Position numbers and translations under genes: made by a program
Origin: a virus
Length of the DNA: 41,220 nucleotides
Virus record (IMG/VR): IMGVR_UViG_3300037493_003257
Coordinates: 1-41,220 of that record
Strand: one strand, 5' to 3'
Notes under the pieces: generated by a model
Database searches by the model: none
What the model was told of the DNA's origin: nothing
Seen by the model: only the letters and a program-made list of their open reading frames with translations
Part shown: one piece after another, positions 9,083 to 16,326 of the stretch
Position numbering within the stretch: position 1 is the first letter of the stretch
Layout of the letters: every line of letters begins with the position of its first letter

Positions 9083-9109
9083 CAAAATCGCCCCATAGCG
9101 TACCAGTGG
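9083..9109. repeat. 27-bp repeated element, copy 1 (tail/lysis border)
   Basis: 25 of 27 bases match 36102-36128. The core CGCCCCATAGCGTAC is identical, followed by C/T and AGTGG, and both copies are preceded by an A-run. A 30-codon frame (ATG 9070 to 9162) runs through this copy, but coding here is uncertain. Both copies lie at module borders: this one between tail and lysis genes, the other between packaging and head genes. I read it as a cis element of unknown function. Confidence 0.7.
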
Positions 9110-9152
9110 TGCGCGGAGTGGATCATGGGGCCGACCATTCGGGAGCATCTTC

Positions 9153-9407
9153 ATGGACATGAATATGGAAACCCTCGGCGCCTTCGTGGCCGCCATCGGC
9201 TTAGGTGGCACCGCGATTTATCAAGCGGGCGTGTTACGGGGGCGGTTCGAGCACCACGAGACGACGACAGTGAAGCGGCTCGACGTGCTCGAGGGGTTGG
9301 CGGGGGGACGGGTGACGCGCGAAGAGCTGGACGCGCGGTTCACGTCGATCGCCGAGCAGCTCGGCGCGATTGCCCGAGCGGTGGACAAACTTCACGATAG
9401 GGGGTGA
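9153..9407 (+). CDS. Small membrane-anchored protein of the lysis cassette
   Basis: 84 residues from ATG 9153, with GGGAG about 7 bases upstream. Residues about 7-29 form one membrane segment (LGAFVAAIGLGGTAIYQAGV). The rest is a charged, probably coiled-coil helix (TTVKRLDVLEGLAGG, LDARFTSIAEQLGAIARAVD). This layout, one N-terminal transmembrane helix and a soluble coil, fits holin partners or antiholin-like proteins. It lies immediately before the holin-like gene and the endolysin. The exact role is not certain: holin accessory, antiholin or unrelated membrane protein. Confidence 0.55.
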   Translation: MDMNMETLGAFVAAIGLGGTAIYQAGVLRGRFEHHETTTVKRLDVLEGLAGGRVTREELDARFTSIAEQLGAIARAVDKLHDRG

Positions 9408-9410
9408 TCC

Positions 9411-9605
9411 ATGAAGTTACCGAAGAGCGTGACCGTGTTGGGCGTGGTGCTGGCACTGGCGGCCGTGGTGGTCGATCCCGTCAACGCGCCGTGGCTCACC
9501 GATCTGCTGGGCGCACAAGCGAGCGCCAAGCTCGCGGCCGTGGGCGCCATGCTGGCGGCGTTGGGTCGCGCGGTGTTCGCCACGACGCCTCCGACGGCGC
9601 CGTAA
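9411..9605 (+). CDS. Holin-like protein
   Basis: 64 residues from ATG 9411, with AGGGGGTGATCC just upstream as a ribosome binding site. Two hydrophobic segments are visible: residues about 7-22 (VTVLGVVLALAAVVVD) and about 37-56 (ASAKLAAVGAMLAALGRAVF), separated by a short loop containing Pro and Trp. Small size, two membrane segments and the position next to the M15 peptidase support a holin, which makes the inner-membrane lesion that releases or triggers the endolysin. Holins share little sequence, so this call rests on topology and context. Confidence 0.6.
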   Translation: MKLPKSVTVLGVVLALAAVVVDPVNAPWLTDLLGAQASAKLAAVGAMLAALGRAVFATTPPTAP

Positions 9606-9606
9606 C

Positions 9607-10050
9607 GTGAGCGCGCACGCGCTGCGGCGCGACCGATACCGTGAGTGGCTCGCGTCGCAGGGCGTGCGCTTTGGGTTCGACCGTGAGATCGCGCATCGCG
9701 CGGACGCGGTAGACGGCACGGTGCCGAACGACACGCCCCCAGTGGAGCGGTGGCATCGCATCATCCCGACGGTGCGCGTGGTGGAGTCGCTGCGCGAGGC
9801 GTTCGGCGCGACGACGATCAACAGCGCGTTCCGCTCCAAGGAGTACAACGCGGCGGTCGGCGGCGAGGACGCGAGCTTGCACATGGAAAACAACGCCCTC
9901 GACGTGCGGTGCGCGACGGGGACACCAGCGCAGTGGGCAGAGTTCCTGCGCGGCCGTCGGCGCGACAAGGCGTTCATGGGCGGCATCGGCACGTATGCGA
10001 CGTTCGTGCACGTGGACACGCGCGGCGTCAATCGCGATTGGGTAGGCTAA
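9607..10050 (+). CDS. Endolysin, M15-family peptidase
   Basis: 147 residues from GTG 9607. M15-type phage lysins are zinc peptidases (D-Ala-D-Ala carboxypeptidase or L-Ala-D-Glu endopeptidase class) that cut peptidoglycan peptides. Motifs: INSAFRSKEYNAAVGG (residues about 71-86), then SLHMENNALDV with zinc ligands His92 and Asp99, and the third ligand His135 in FVHVDTRG. Order and spacing agree with peptidase M15. There is no signal peptide or cell-wall-binding domain, so export would depend on the holin encoded just upstream. The exact bond cut cannot be read from sequence. Confidence 0.85.
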   Translation: MSAHALRRDRYREWLASQGVRFGFDREIAHRADAVDGTVPNDTPPVERWHRIIPTVRVVESLREAFGATTINSAFRSKEYNAAVGGEDASLHMENNALDVRCATGTPAQWAEFLRGRRRDKAFMGGIGTYATFVHVDTRGVNRDWVG

Positions 10051-10069
10051 CCGGAACGGGTGAAGAACC

Positions 10070-11089
10070 ATGCCTGACTTAAAGATCTCGCAACTGCCGG
10101 TCGCGTCGGCCACGACGGGCGCGGAACTGTTTCCGGTCGTGCAGGGTGGCGTCACGAAGCAGATCGCGTTGAACGCGGTGCGGCACATCGGCTCGGCGGT
10201 GTTCGACGCGAATGGGAGCATGGCCGTAGACACCAACACGCTGTTCGTGGACGCGGTGAACAACCGCGTGGGCGTGGGGACGGCGACGCCGACGAGGGCG
10301 CTTGACGTTGCAAAAAGCGCGATGGTCAACAGCAGCGGCGTCCTTACGTCTGGTTTCTATGATGGGGTGGGCATTTCAGGCTACGATGCCATCGGGTGGT
10401 ACGGCAGTAGCACGCTGGCGATTGGCGGGTACCGCTCCTCTCAGTGGGGCGCTGTTGAGTTGTACACGGCAGGGGTCAAACGTGTTACCGTAGACGGTTC
10501 CGGCAACCTCGGCCTCGGGGTCACGCCGAGTGGGTGGGGGAATAGGAAAGCATTCCAGATCTCCGGTGGGGCTGTGTATACCGGAGATGGCTCTACTGAT
10601 ACGATTGGTGTAATTCAAAACGGCAGCAATGACGGAACTGGGTGGAAGTATGTCGCCAACGGTTTCGCTTCACGCTATTACCAAAACGCAAGCGGCCACT
10701 ATTGGGACACCGCCCCCAGCGGCACGGCTGGCAACGCCATCTCGTTCACGCAGGCGATGACGTTGACGGCGGGGGGCAACCTTGGCGTCAACTGCCCTGC
10801 TACCAACGCACGGCTTGAGGTACAGGCTGACAGCGGCGAAGTGTTCCGTGCAGACGCAGCAAGCGGGGGCGCTCGCATCGTTGCCAATCAAGACGGCGCG
10901 ACACTAGGTGGAAACATCGCGCTCGGCATCACCACGGCGTTTGGCGGCGGCTCTCGGGTGGTTGCCATTCGTGAAGCGGCAACGGTGCCGACGACCAACC
11001 CAAGCGGCGCTGGCATCCTGTACGTCGAAAGCGGTGCGCTCAAGTACCGTGGTACCAGCGGCACCGTCACCACCATCGCCAACGCATAA
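10070..11089 (+). CDS. Tail fibre-like protein
   Basis: 339 residues from ATG 10070. The N-terminus ([20 protein letters not shown], then VQGGVTKQI) is a start shared by many phage tail-fibre and adhesin proteins. The rest is Gly/Ser/Thr/Asn-rich and beta-repetitive ([42 protein letters not shown]), the turn-rich pattern of trimeric fibre shafts. The C-terminus ([20 protein letters not shown]) lacks an evident intramolecular chaperone. The middle (about 10300-10800) is less G+C-rich than its neighbours, suggesting domain exchange. Host recognition is inferred. Confidence 0.65.
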   Translation: MPDLKISQLPVASATTGAELFPVVQGGVTKQIALNAVRHIGSAVFDANGSMAVDTNTLFVDAVNNRVGVGTATPTRALDVAKSAMVNSSGVLTSGFYDGVGISGYDAIGWYGSSTLAIGGYRSSQWGAVELYTAGVKRVTVDGSGNLGLGVTPSGWGNRKAFQISGGAVYTGDGSTDTIGVIQNGSNDGTGWKYVANGFASRYYQNASGHYWDTAPSGTAGNAISFTQAMTLTAGGNLGVNCPATNARLEVQADSGEVFRADAASGGARIVANQDGATLGGNIALGITTAFGGGSRVVAIREAATVPTTNPSGAGILYVESGALKYRGTSGTVTTIANA

Positions 11090-11098
11090 GGAGAAACC

Positions 11099-11344
11099 AT
11101 GTCTCTCATTACCATCAGCACCGCCGTCATTAACTACACCAGCGGCACCACGGACTGCCAACTGTCCGTCGCCGTGGACGTGCCCACCGTTGGCCCCACG
11201 TTCGTCGCCAACAGCGTGTCGCTGTCGAGTGCCGACCTGTGCGAGGATTGGACGGACGCGGAACTCTGCGAAGCGGTGGCGAACAAGCTGGGAGTGGAGG
11301 TGGATGAGGTGGCGGTGGCAAAGAAGCCGGTGGCGGCCGTATGA
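11099..11344 (+). CDS. Small hypothetical late protein (81 aa)
   Basis: 81 residues from ATG 11099, preceded by AAGGAG at ideal spacing, one of the strongest ribosome binding sites in the window, so it is probably highly translated. The N-terminal half is Thr/Ser/Val-rich beta sequence (ITISTAVINYTSGTTDCQLSV); the C-terminal half is an acidic helix with WTDAELCEAVANKLGVEVDE. Three cysteines are present. No family is recognised. It lies between a fibre and small structural-type genes and may be a virion accessory protein. It overlaps the next gene by ATGA. Confidence 0.6.
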   Translation: MSLITISTAVINYTSGTTDCQLSVAVDVPTVGPTFVANSVSLSSADLCEDWTDAELCEAVANKLGVEVDEVAVAKKPVAAV

Positions 11345-11481
11345 ACGTGACCTATGCGTTGCCAGCGGAACTGCGCGAGGCGCTGCTCAAGTACCTGGTG
11401 CAACGGCCGTACGCCGAAGTGGCCGAAGGCGTCGCGCAGTTGAGCGCGTTGCAGCCGATCCCGGCGCCGCCCGATGCCTGA
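11341..11481 (+). CDS. Small conserved-type phage protein (46 aa)
   Basis: 46 residues from ATG 11341 (ATGA overlap with the upstream stop) to TGA 11479-11481. The helix LLKYLVQRPYAEVAEGVAQL resembles a widespread small phage protein in which a PYxxV motif precedes a helix of about ten residues; those are typically annotated only as hypothetical. It sits among fibre-region genes. The PYxxV resemblance and the coupled start are the support for coding. Function unknown. Confidence 0.55.
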   Translation: MNVTYALPAELREALLKYLVQRPYAEVAEGVAQLSALQPIPAPPDA

Positions 11482-11692
11482 TGTGCTGCTTACCGAAGGC
11501 GGCGACCGTCTGGTGCAAGAGGACGGCGCGGCCATCCTGCTCGACGAGCGCGGGGCCGCCGTGGGCGCAGGGCCGTCGGTGAGCTTTGGCGATGTGGTGC
11601 GACCGCGCGTCACGTCGGGCGCCGGGGTGCCGGTGTTCGTGACCGGCGGCGCGGACGTGGGGGTGCGTATCCTTTGGGGGGACGAAGCATGA
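11474..11692 (+). CDS. Small structural-type protein with LLTEGGD motif (72 aa)
   Basis: 72 residues from ATG 11474, overlapping the previous gene by 8 bases. It opens with LLTEGGDRLVQEDGAAILLD, a short repetitive beta-hairpin motif (L-x-x-E-x-G-x) found at the ends of many phage virion proteins. A closely similar motif ends the protein at 15175-15966 (AQEDGWHILLESGDFLLLE). The rest is Gly/Val-rich (VRPRVTSGAGVPVFVTGGAD). I infer a small virion-associated protein. Overlap on both sides (ATGA with the next gene) supports the frame. Confidence 0.5.
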   Translation: MPDVLLTEGGDRLVQEDGAAILLDERGAAVGAGPSVSFGDVVRPRVTSGAGVPVFVTGGADVGVRILWGDEA

Positions 11693-12027
11693 GAGCGCAA
11701 TACCTGTTCGTGAATGAGCGGCTGCGGGTCACGGTGGACCAAGCGAGCGAGGGCGCGGGGTCGTCGCTCACCGCGAAGATCTGCGCGACCGACGCGGGCG
11801 TACCGGCCGCAATTGGCACGCTCTCGGTCACGGTCACGAGCGCGACGGGCACGCCGCCGCAGTACGTGATGGCGTTCAGCAGCGCGACGCTCACGTCCCA
11901 GCTCGCGGCGTTCCTCGAGACGCGGGTGTTCCTGCATGTCTCGAGCGCGACCAACGATTGGTACGAGATCTACCCGATGCAGGTGACGAACCGCGATCCG
12001 GACAACCTGCCGGTACTGCTCGCGTGA
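11689..12027 (+). CDS. Hypothetical late protein, beta-sandwich-like (112 aa)
   Basis: 112 residues from ATG 11689 (ATGA overlap). Alternating strands dominate: QYLFVNERLRVTVDQAS, LTAKICATD, GTLSVTVTSATG, FLETRVFLHVSSATNDWYEI and YPMQVTNRDPDNLPVLLA. This looks like a single Ig-like or jelly-roll domain of the kind used in virion decoration or fibre attachment. A distant parallel is the protein at 15982-16326, which has the same length class and place beside repeat proteins. No catalytic residues are visible. Function unknown; a structural role is inferred. Confidence 0.5.
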   Translation: MRAQYLFVNERLRVTVDQASEGAGSSLTAKICATDAGVPAAIGTLSVTVTSATGTPPQYVMAFSSATLTSQLAAFLETRVFLHVSSATNDWYEIYPMQVTNRDPDNLPVLLA

Positions 12028-12557
12028 CGCGCCGGCACGTGGTCCTTGTGGTGGCGATCCTGCTCGCGCTTGGTGGCGTGTCGGCGGCCGTGTGGCAATA
12101 TGGCGCGGCCCGCTACGCCGATGGGCGCGCGAGCGTCACGGCCACGACCACGGTGGACGACGGCGCACGCGTCACGGCGGGGGCGCTCGCCGACGCGGCG
12201 CGGGACACGGTGGACACGGTGCTCGTGCGCGTGACGACGACGAAGTGGCGCGTCGAAACGCTGCTCGTGTCAGTGCCGGATTCGCTGCGCGAGGTGCCCG
12301 AGATCGCGGAACTGGTACGCGTCACGGGGCTGCTCACGGCGCAGGTGGACACGCTCACGCACGCGCTCGACATGGCACAAGCCACGGCCACGATGCGCGC
12401 GGCGGTGGACGAGGCCGCGCTGGTGGCGGCGCGCCGCGTGACACGCGCGCAAGCGGACACGATTCGCACCCTCAGCCGGCGGCCGACATGGCGCCGCGCG
12501 TTGACATGGACCGCCACGGCAAGCGCGGCGGCGTTCGCCGCGGGCTTTTTGCACTAG
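12024..12557 (+). CDS. Membrane-anchored periplasmic protein, Rz-like spanin candidate
   Basis: 177 residues from GTG 12024 (GTGA overlap). Residues about 5-25 form an N-terminal membrane anchor (VVLVVAILLALGGVSAAVWQ) after an Arg pair, followed by a long soluble Ala/Thr/Val-rich part with predicted helices (LREVPEIAELVRVTGLLTAQ, MRAAVDEAALVAARRVTRAQ), the topology of an inner-membrane spanin. The C-terminus is again hydrophobic (TATASAAAFAAGFLH), which is not typical of Rz. It is 2 kb from the endolysin and no embedded lipoprotein Rz1 is evident in the other frames. A plain membrane protein is the alternative. Confidence 0.4.
   Translation: MTRRHVVLVVAILLALGGVSAAVWQYGAARYADGRASVTATTTVDDGARVTAGALADAARDTVDTVLVRVTTTKWRVETLLVSVPDSLREVPEIAELVRVTGLLTAQVDTLTHALDMAQATATMRAAVDEAALVAARRVTRAQADTIRTLSRRPTWRRALTWTATASAAAFAAGFLH
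12524..12550 (+). terminator. Rho-independent terminator candidate
   Basis: A 7-bp stem CGCGGCG (12524-12530) with loop GCGTT pairs with CGCCGCG (12536-12542), followed by GGC and five T residues (12546-12550). It overlaps the last codons of the spanin-like gene and precedes the next start at 12579, so it would end or attenuate the lysis/fibre transcript here. Confidence 0.6.
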
Positions 12558-12578
12558 CCTCATTCCCGAGACTTTAAG

Positions 12579-12968
12579 ATGCCAATCACGCTGAACGTCA
12601 CGCTCAAGAACACGCTCCTCGATGGACTCGACAGCACGTTCAATAGTGGCACGCTGACCATCTACACGGGCACGGCGCCCGGTGCGGCCAACGCGGCTAC
12701 GGGGTCGGTGCTGGCCGTGCTGTCGCTGCCTGCTGATGCCTTCGCGGCCGCGAGCGGCGGCACCAAGAACGCGCAAGGCACGTGGCAAGACGCGTCGGCC
12801 GATAGCTCCGGTACGGCCGGATATTTCCGGATGGTGGGCGGCTCCAACATTCTAGAGGGCACGGTGACGGCGACCGGCGGCGGCGGCGATCTGACGTTGG
12901 ACAACGTCGCCATCGTGGCAGGGCAGCAGGTGACGGTCACGTCGTTCACCCTGAGCAGCACCAACTGA
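12579..12968 (+). CDS. Conserved virion-type protein (129 aa)
   Basis: 129 residues from ATG 12579, the first gene after the terminator-like hairpin. It resembles a widespread phage protein that starts with a short helix and TLTIYTGTAPGAANAATGSV, continues with a LPADAFAAASGGTKNAQGTW segment and SSGTAGYFRM, and ends in beta strands (TVTATGGGGDLTLDNVAIV, QQVTVTSFTLSS). Such proteins are usually encoded beside tail or fibre genes and annotated as hypothetical. I recognise the style but not a named function. It is translationally coupled to the following gene (TGATG). Confidence 0.6.
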   Translation: MPITLNVTLKNTLLDGLDSTFNSGTLTIYTGTAPGAANAATGSVLAVLSLPADAFAAASGGTKNAQGTWQDASADSSGTAGYFRMVGGSNILEGTVTATGGGGDLTLDNVAIVAGQQVTVTSFTLSSTN

Positions 12969-13378
12969 TGTCGGACAACGTCGGGTACACCCCAGGCAGC
13001 GGCGCGTTGGTGGCCGCTGATGAGATCGACGGCATCCTATTCCAGCGCGTCAAGATGACGCACGGCACGGACGGCACGGCGGTGGACGCGAGCGCCGAGG
13101 CGCCGTTGCCGGTGATTGATTTTTACGCTGCTGACGAGCTTTCGCGGATTCACGCGTTGCTATCCAGCCCGCAGGGCTACGACCGCAGCATCCAACGGTC
13201 GCGCGTCACGGCGACACTTGAAAGCGGCACGGTCACCACGGTCACCACGGTCACGACGGTCACGACGGTCTCCACCGTGTCCAACGTGTCCGCACTTGGC
13301 GGCGATCAAGCGCAACTGCTGACGCGCGGGTCGAACCTGTCCGCGTGGCGCGATTGCGTCCGTTCCCTTATCTCGTAA
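12968..13378 (+). CDS. Conserved virion-type protein with VTT repeats (136 aa)
   Basis: 136 residues from ATG 12968. The N-terminal part (EIDGILFQRVKMTHGTDGTAV) is like a common family of small phage structural proteins in which a GxxYQRVKLxxGxDG motif is followed by a linker. Residues about 88-108 are a short tandem repeat, VTT x4 then VST/VSN, encoded by 9-bp units. The C-terminus (QLLTRGSNLSAWRDCVRSLIS) is helical. The repeat is probably a stalk or flexible spacer. It follows the 129-residue protein and precedes a large structural-type protein. The role is inferred as virion decoration or fibre accessory. Confidence 0.6.
   Translation: MSDNVGYTPGSGALVAADEIDGILFQRVKMTHGTDGTAVDASAEAPLPVIDFYAADELSRIHALLSSPQGYDRSIQRSRVTATLESGTVTTVTTVTTVTTVSTVSNVSALGGDQAQLLTRGSNLSAWRDCVRSLIS
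13232..13276. repeat. 9-bp tandem repeat (VTT codons)
   Basis: Four copies of GTCACCACG or GTCACGACG at 13232-13267, then a degenerate unit (GTCTCCACC). The period is a multiple of three, so length changes keep the frame; it encodes VTT units in the 136-residue protein. Confidence 0.8.
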
Positions 13379-13390
13379 CGAGGACTGAGC

Positions 13391-15004
13391 GTGGCAAACA
13401 ATTTCAAAAAGGTGATCGACCGACTCGTGTGGGCGCAGGTGGCGCCAGCGCCCAACGCGCACGCGGCAGGGTCGTCACTGTGCGCCGACATGCGGAGCGA
13501 CGTGAGCCGGCATCCGTTTGTGCAGAACTTGGTAAGCGCGGCGATCCTGAACCGCTACAACATTGTCACCAAGGCGTGGCAGCTTTCCGTCAATCCCGGA
13601 CTTGGCGGCACGTTCGGCGCGGGGGCAACGTCGGCGTTTGCGCCGAGCTTTGCGGCCGTGGGCACGATTGCAGCGGGCGCGACCACGACGACCTTCACGC
13701 TGTCCACTGCGCTGCCGGCGGCGGTAGGCGTCAACACGTTGGCGAATCGCGGCGGCTCTGGGGATTACGGATTTAAGATCCGCATCATCGACACGACCGC
13801 TGGCAAAGTCGAAGAGCGGTTCATCGTGGCCAATACGGGCGGCACGACGCCGGTAATTCGCGTGGATAATGCGTTCACGTTCACGCCAGCCGCGGGCGCG
13901 CGCTACGAATTGCTGTCGGGCCGCGTGATGATGCTGTCAGCCGGCGCGCTGGCGGCGACCATCTTTCGGTCCTACGAAGTCGGCACGAACGCGTTGGCGA
14001 ACCTGACCAACACCAACCTGCCGGCCACCATTGGCACCGACAGCGCCATGACGGTGCTCGACGAGCAGTACACGCCGTACAACTGCGAGCCGGGCGAAGG
14101 GATGGTGAAGGGCGCGTTTACCTACGACACCAACATCGTAACGCGCAAAGCGCTGGCCGCGACGGCGGCGGCGGCGAGCACGATCACGGGACAGGCGACG
14201 TTGGGCGATGCGGTCGTGGCCGCGAACGAGTACCGGAACTTTCAAATCCGCATCGTGCAGGATCTGACGACGCCAGCGGCCGTCGGGCAGCGGCGTATCA
14301 TTGCGTCGCACACGGCTGGCCCGTCGGCGGTCTACACGCTCGGCACGGCGTGGGCAACGACGCCAAGCGCGAGCGCGAAGTTCGTGATCGAGCAGCCCAA
14401 CCTCCTGCTGCTGCGGTCGTCGGCCGTCACCACCACGTTTGTGTACAACTACACCGACGCCACGATCAACAACGGGACGAACAACATCGTGGCGAACGCG
14501 TGGAGCACGACGTACTTTGGCGTGGCGCCGGCCGCCAACGCCGTGGGCGGCCTGTGGTGTCCGTCGTTCGGCATCGAGGTCGATCCGGCGCGCAATGCGC
14601 GGCACAGTTTTAATTATTTCTTCCGCGGCGGCGCGGTGACGCTCGACCTGCTGGACATTGCAGGCAGCATTACCGGCACATGGACAGGCGGCATTGTGTA
14701 CGACGGCGCCGTTAACGCGTTCGGCGCGGGCACGACGGGCTGCTATGCGCCCTTCGGGCAAGAGGGGCGGTTCAGCTACGTGAACGTGTACGTGGCCAGC
14801 ACCATCAACCAGCTGTACCGATTCGACGCGAAGAACCGCGTATTCAGCCCGCACACGGCGACGGACTTTTTGCAGGCTGGCACGGCGACCGCTGGCAGTC
14901 GGATGGCGGCGTATGCGGCGCTCGACGGGACGGATAAGTACGACGTCATCCTGCTCGAATCCCACCTGAGCACGGTCGCTCAGGAACTCATCGCGCTGGT
15001 GTAA
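13391..15004 (+). CDS. Large late structural protein, unrecognised (537 aa)
   Basis: 537 residues from GTG 13391, with GAGGA upstream. It begins with a helix (NNFKKVIDRLVWAQVAP) and MRSDVSRHPFVQNLVSAAIL, then is Thr/Ala/Gly-rich with many short strands (TTTTFTLSTALPAAVG, GTTPVIRVDNAFTFTPAAGA, AVYTLGTAWATTPSASAKFV). The C-terminal third has YVNVYVASTINQLYRFDAKN and ends HLSTVAQELIALV. The composition is that of a virion protein, plausibly a large baseplate/adhesin part or shell protein, and many phages carry such a gene with the two small proteins upstream. No enzymatic motif is seen. It is the biggest late gene here whose job is not clear. Confidence 0.5.
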   Translation: MANNFKKVIDRLVWAQVAPAPNAHAAGSSLCADMRSDVSRHPFVQNLVSAAILNRYNIVTKAWQLSVNPGLGGTFGAGATSAFAPSFAAVGTIAAGATTTTFTLSTALPAAVGVNTLANRGGSGDYGFKIRIIDTTAGKVEERFIVANTGGTTPVIRVDNAFTFTPAAGARYELLSGRVMMLSAGALAATIFRSYEVGTNALANLTNTNLPATIGTDSAMTVLDEQYTPYNCEPGEGMVKGAFTYDTNIVTRKALAATAAAASTITGQATLGDAVVAANEYRNFQIRIVQDLTTPAAVGQRRIIASHTAGPSAVYTLGTAWATTPSASAKFVIEQPNLLLLRSSAVTTTFVYNYTDATINNGTNNIVANAWSTTYFGVAPAANAVGGLWCPSFGIEVDPARNARHSFNYFFRGGAVTLDLLDIAGSITGTWTGGIVYDGAVNAFGAGTTGCYAPFGQEGRFSYVNVYVASTINQLYRFDAKNRVFSPHTATDFLQAGTATAGSRMAAYAALDGTDKYDVILLESHLSTVAQELIALV

Positions 15005-15008
15005 CGCC

Positions 15009-15173
15009 ATGACTATCGGGGAGCTGATCGCGCTGGCGCAAGCACGCCTGGCGCACCTCAACAACCGCATGGCGTCGGCCACGATGGCCGGCGACGTGTC
15101 GGCCATGGCGGTCCTCGAACAGAGCATTGCCGAGACTGAGGACACCATCGCGCGACTGATCGCGGCGGCGTAG
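15009..15173 (+). CDS. Small conserved-type helical phage protein (54 aa)
   Basis: 54 residues from ATG 15009 to TAG 15171-15173. The sequence starts MTIGELIALAQARLAHLNNR and continues with a second helix ending in AETEDTIARLIAAA. This two-helix pattern, starting L-x-x-LAQ-x-RL-x-x-LN, recurs in many siphoviruses beside fibre-region genes and is usually left unnamed. Gene boundaries are tight: 4 bases after the previous stop and 1 base before the next start. Function unknown. Confidence 0.6.
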   Translation: MTIGELIALAQARLAHLNNRMASATMAGDVSAMAVLEQSIAETEDTIARLIAAA

Positions 15174-15174
15174 C

Positions 15175-15966
15175 ATGTCGCTGCTGACGCTGCTCCAGAC
15201 GCTGGGGGGCGGCGCCGTCGTCGGCGTTGGCGGCGCGGCGTTGGGGCTGGCCGTGGCCGCCAGTGGCGGGGTCGCGGTACAAGGGAGCGGCGGGGCCGCG
15301 CTCGGGATCGCGGCGCAGAGCACCGGCCGCGTGATGGTGCGTGGCACGGGCGGCGCGGCGCTCGGGATCTCGGTATCGGGTGCGGCGGTCGCACCGATCA
15401 CCGGCACCGGTGGCGCCGCGCTGGGCCTCGGTGTCTCGGCGCGTGGCGGTCGCGTTATCGCGGTCACGGTGGTCGATGCATCGGGGCGGCGCGTCACCCT
15501 GTCCGACACGAGCGGCGCCCGGGTGCAGTTGCTCGACGCGTCGGGCCAGCGGGTGGCTGTGGCCGACACGAGCGCGGCACGGGTGCAGCTCGCGGACGCG
15601 TCGGGGCTGCGCGTCACGGTGGCCGATGGGCGCCTCATCCTCACACCCGACCGCGCACGCGGTGGCGTCGGGGCGGCGCCGCTCGGCATCGCGACCATCG
15701 CCACGGGACGCACCGGCATCGTGGGCACGGGCGCCGCGGCGCTCGGACTGAGTGTTACCAGTGCGGGGCGCGTGCGCGTGGGTGGCACGGGCGCGGCGCC
15801 GTTGGGGCTCGGCGTCACGAGCACGGGGCGCGCGTACTTCTTCGCCGTCGGCGGCGCGGCGCTTGGCATCGCGGTCACGGCGACGGGCGACTCCGCGCAA
15901 CGCCTCGCGCAAGAGGACGGGTGGCACATTCTGCTTGAATCGGGCGACTTTCTGTTGCTGGAATAA
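15175..15966 (+). CDS. Periodic repeat protein: 20-residue x4, 10-residue x5, 20-residue x4
   Basis: 263 residues from ATG 15175. GGAALG motifs start at residues 19, 39, 59 and 79, an exact period of 20. Residues 101-150 are five 10-residue units of D-A/T-S-G-x-R-V form. GAAPLG/GAAALG/GGAALG motifs then start at 166, 186, 206 and 226, again a period of 20. The C-terminus (AQEDGWHILLESGDFLLLE) is a short hairpin motif like that of the gene at 11474. The design suggests a regular beta-helix or solenoid. Similar Gly/Ala beta-repeat proteins occur in phage fibre regions. A virion surface or fibre role is inferred. Confidence 0.6.
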   Translation: MSLLTLLQTLGGGAVVGVGGAALGLAVAASGGVAVQGSGGAALGIAAQSTGRVMVRGTGGAALGISVSGAAVAPITGTGGAALGLGVSARGGRVIAVTVVDASGRRVTLSDTSGARVQLLDASGQRVAVADTSAARVQLADASGLRVTVADGRLILTPDRARGGVGAAPLGIATIATGRTGIVGTGAAALGLSVTSAGRVRVGGTGAAPLGLGVTSTGRAYFFAVGGAALGIAVTATGDSAQRLAQEDGWHILLESGDFLLLE

Positions 15967-15981
15967 ACCAACGGGGGCGGT

Positions 15982-16326
15982 ATGTCGTGTGAAGTGGAAC
16001 TGATCTCAGGGCTCGATGACTTGGCGTACGACGTGACGCTCACCGACGCGGCGGGCGCGGCCATCACCACGGGCGTGGTCACGATGTCGCTCTGCGCGTC
16101 CGGCACGGTAGCGCCATTGGGCGGACTCGCGGCGTCGTCGCAAGCGCTCACGCACCAGGGCGCCGGCCGATGGACGGGCACGCACGACGACACGAACGTC
16201 GCGCTCGCGATCGCACCGCTCTCCATCGGGCAGCAATTCGACCGCGTGCTCACGGTCACGGGGCTGGCGGTGCGACGCATCGCGCCCTGCCAACGGGTGG
16301 CGGTCGTGCAACGGGTGTGCGCATGA
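15982..16326 (+). CDS. Hypothetical late protein, beta-sandwich-like (114 aa)
   Basis: 114 residues from ATG 15982, with a G-rich Shine-Dalgarno (ACGGGGGCGG). It reads as one beta sandwich: VELISGLDDLAYDVTLTDAA, TTGVVTMSLCASGTV, HQGAGRWTGTHDDTNVALAI, FDRVLTVTGLAVRRIAPCQR. Three of its four cysteines lie in strands. It follows the periodic repeat protein and overlaps the phosphoesterase gene by ATGA. In size and style it parallels 11689-12027. A virion accessory role is likely by context; nothing identifies it further. Confidence 0.5.
   Translation: MSCEVELISGLDDLAYDVTLTDAAGAAITTGVVTMSLCASGTVAPLGGLAASSQALTHQGAGRWTGTHDDTNVALAIAPLSIGQQFDRVLTVTGLAVRRIAPCQRVAVVQRVCA

Noticed and set aside
9070-9162. 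30-codon frame with ATGA overlap at the tail/lysis border
   Set aside because: It is short, carries no motif, and the 27-bp repeat and the next gene's start overlap it; I treat the stretch as a cis element, not a gene.
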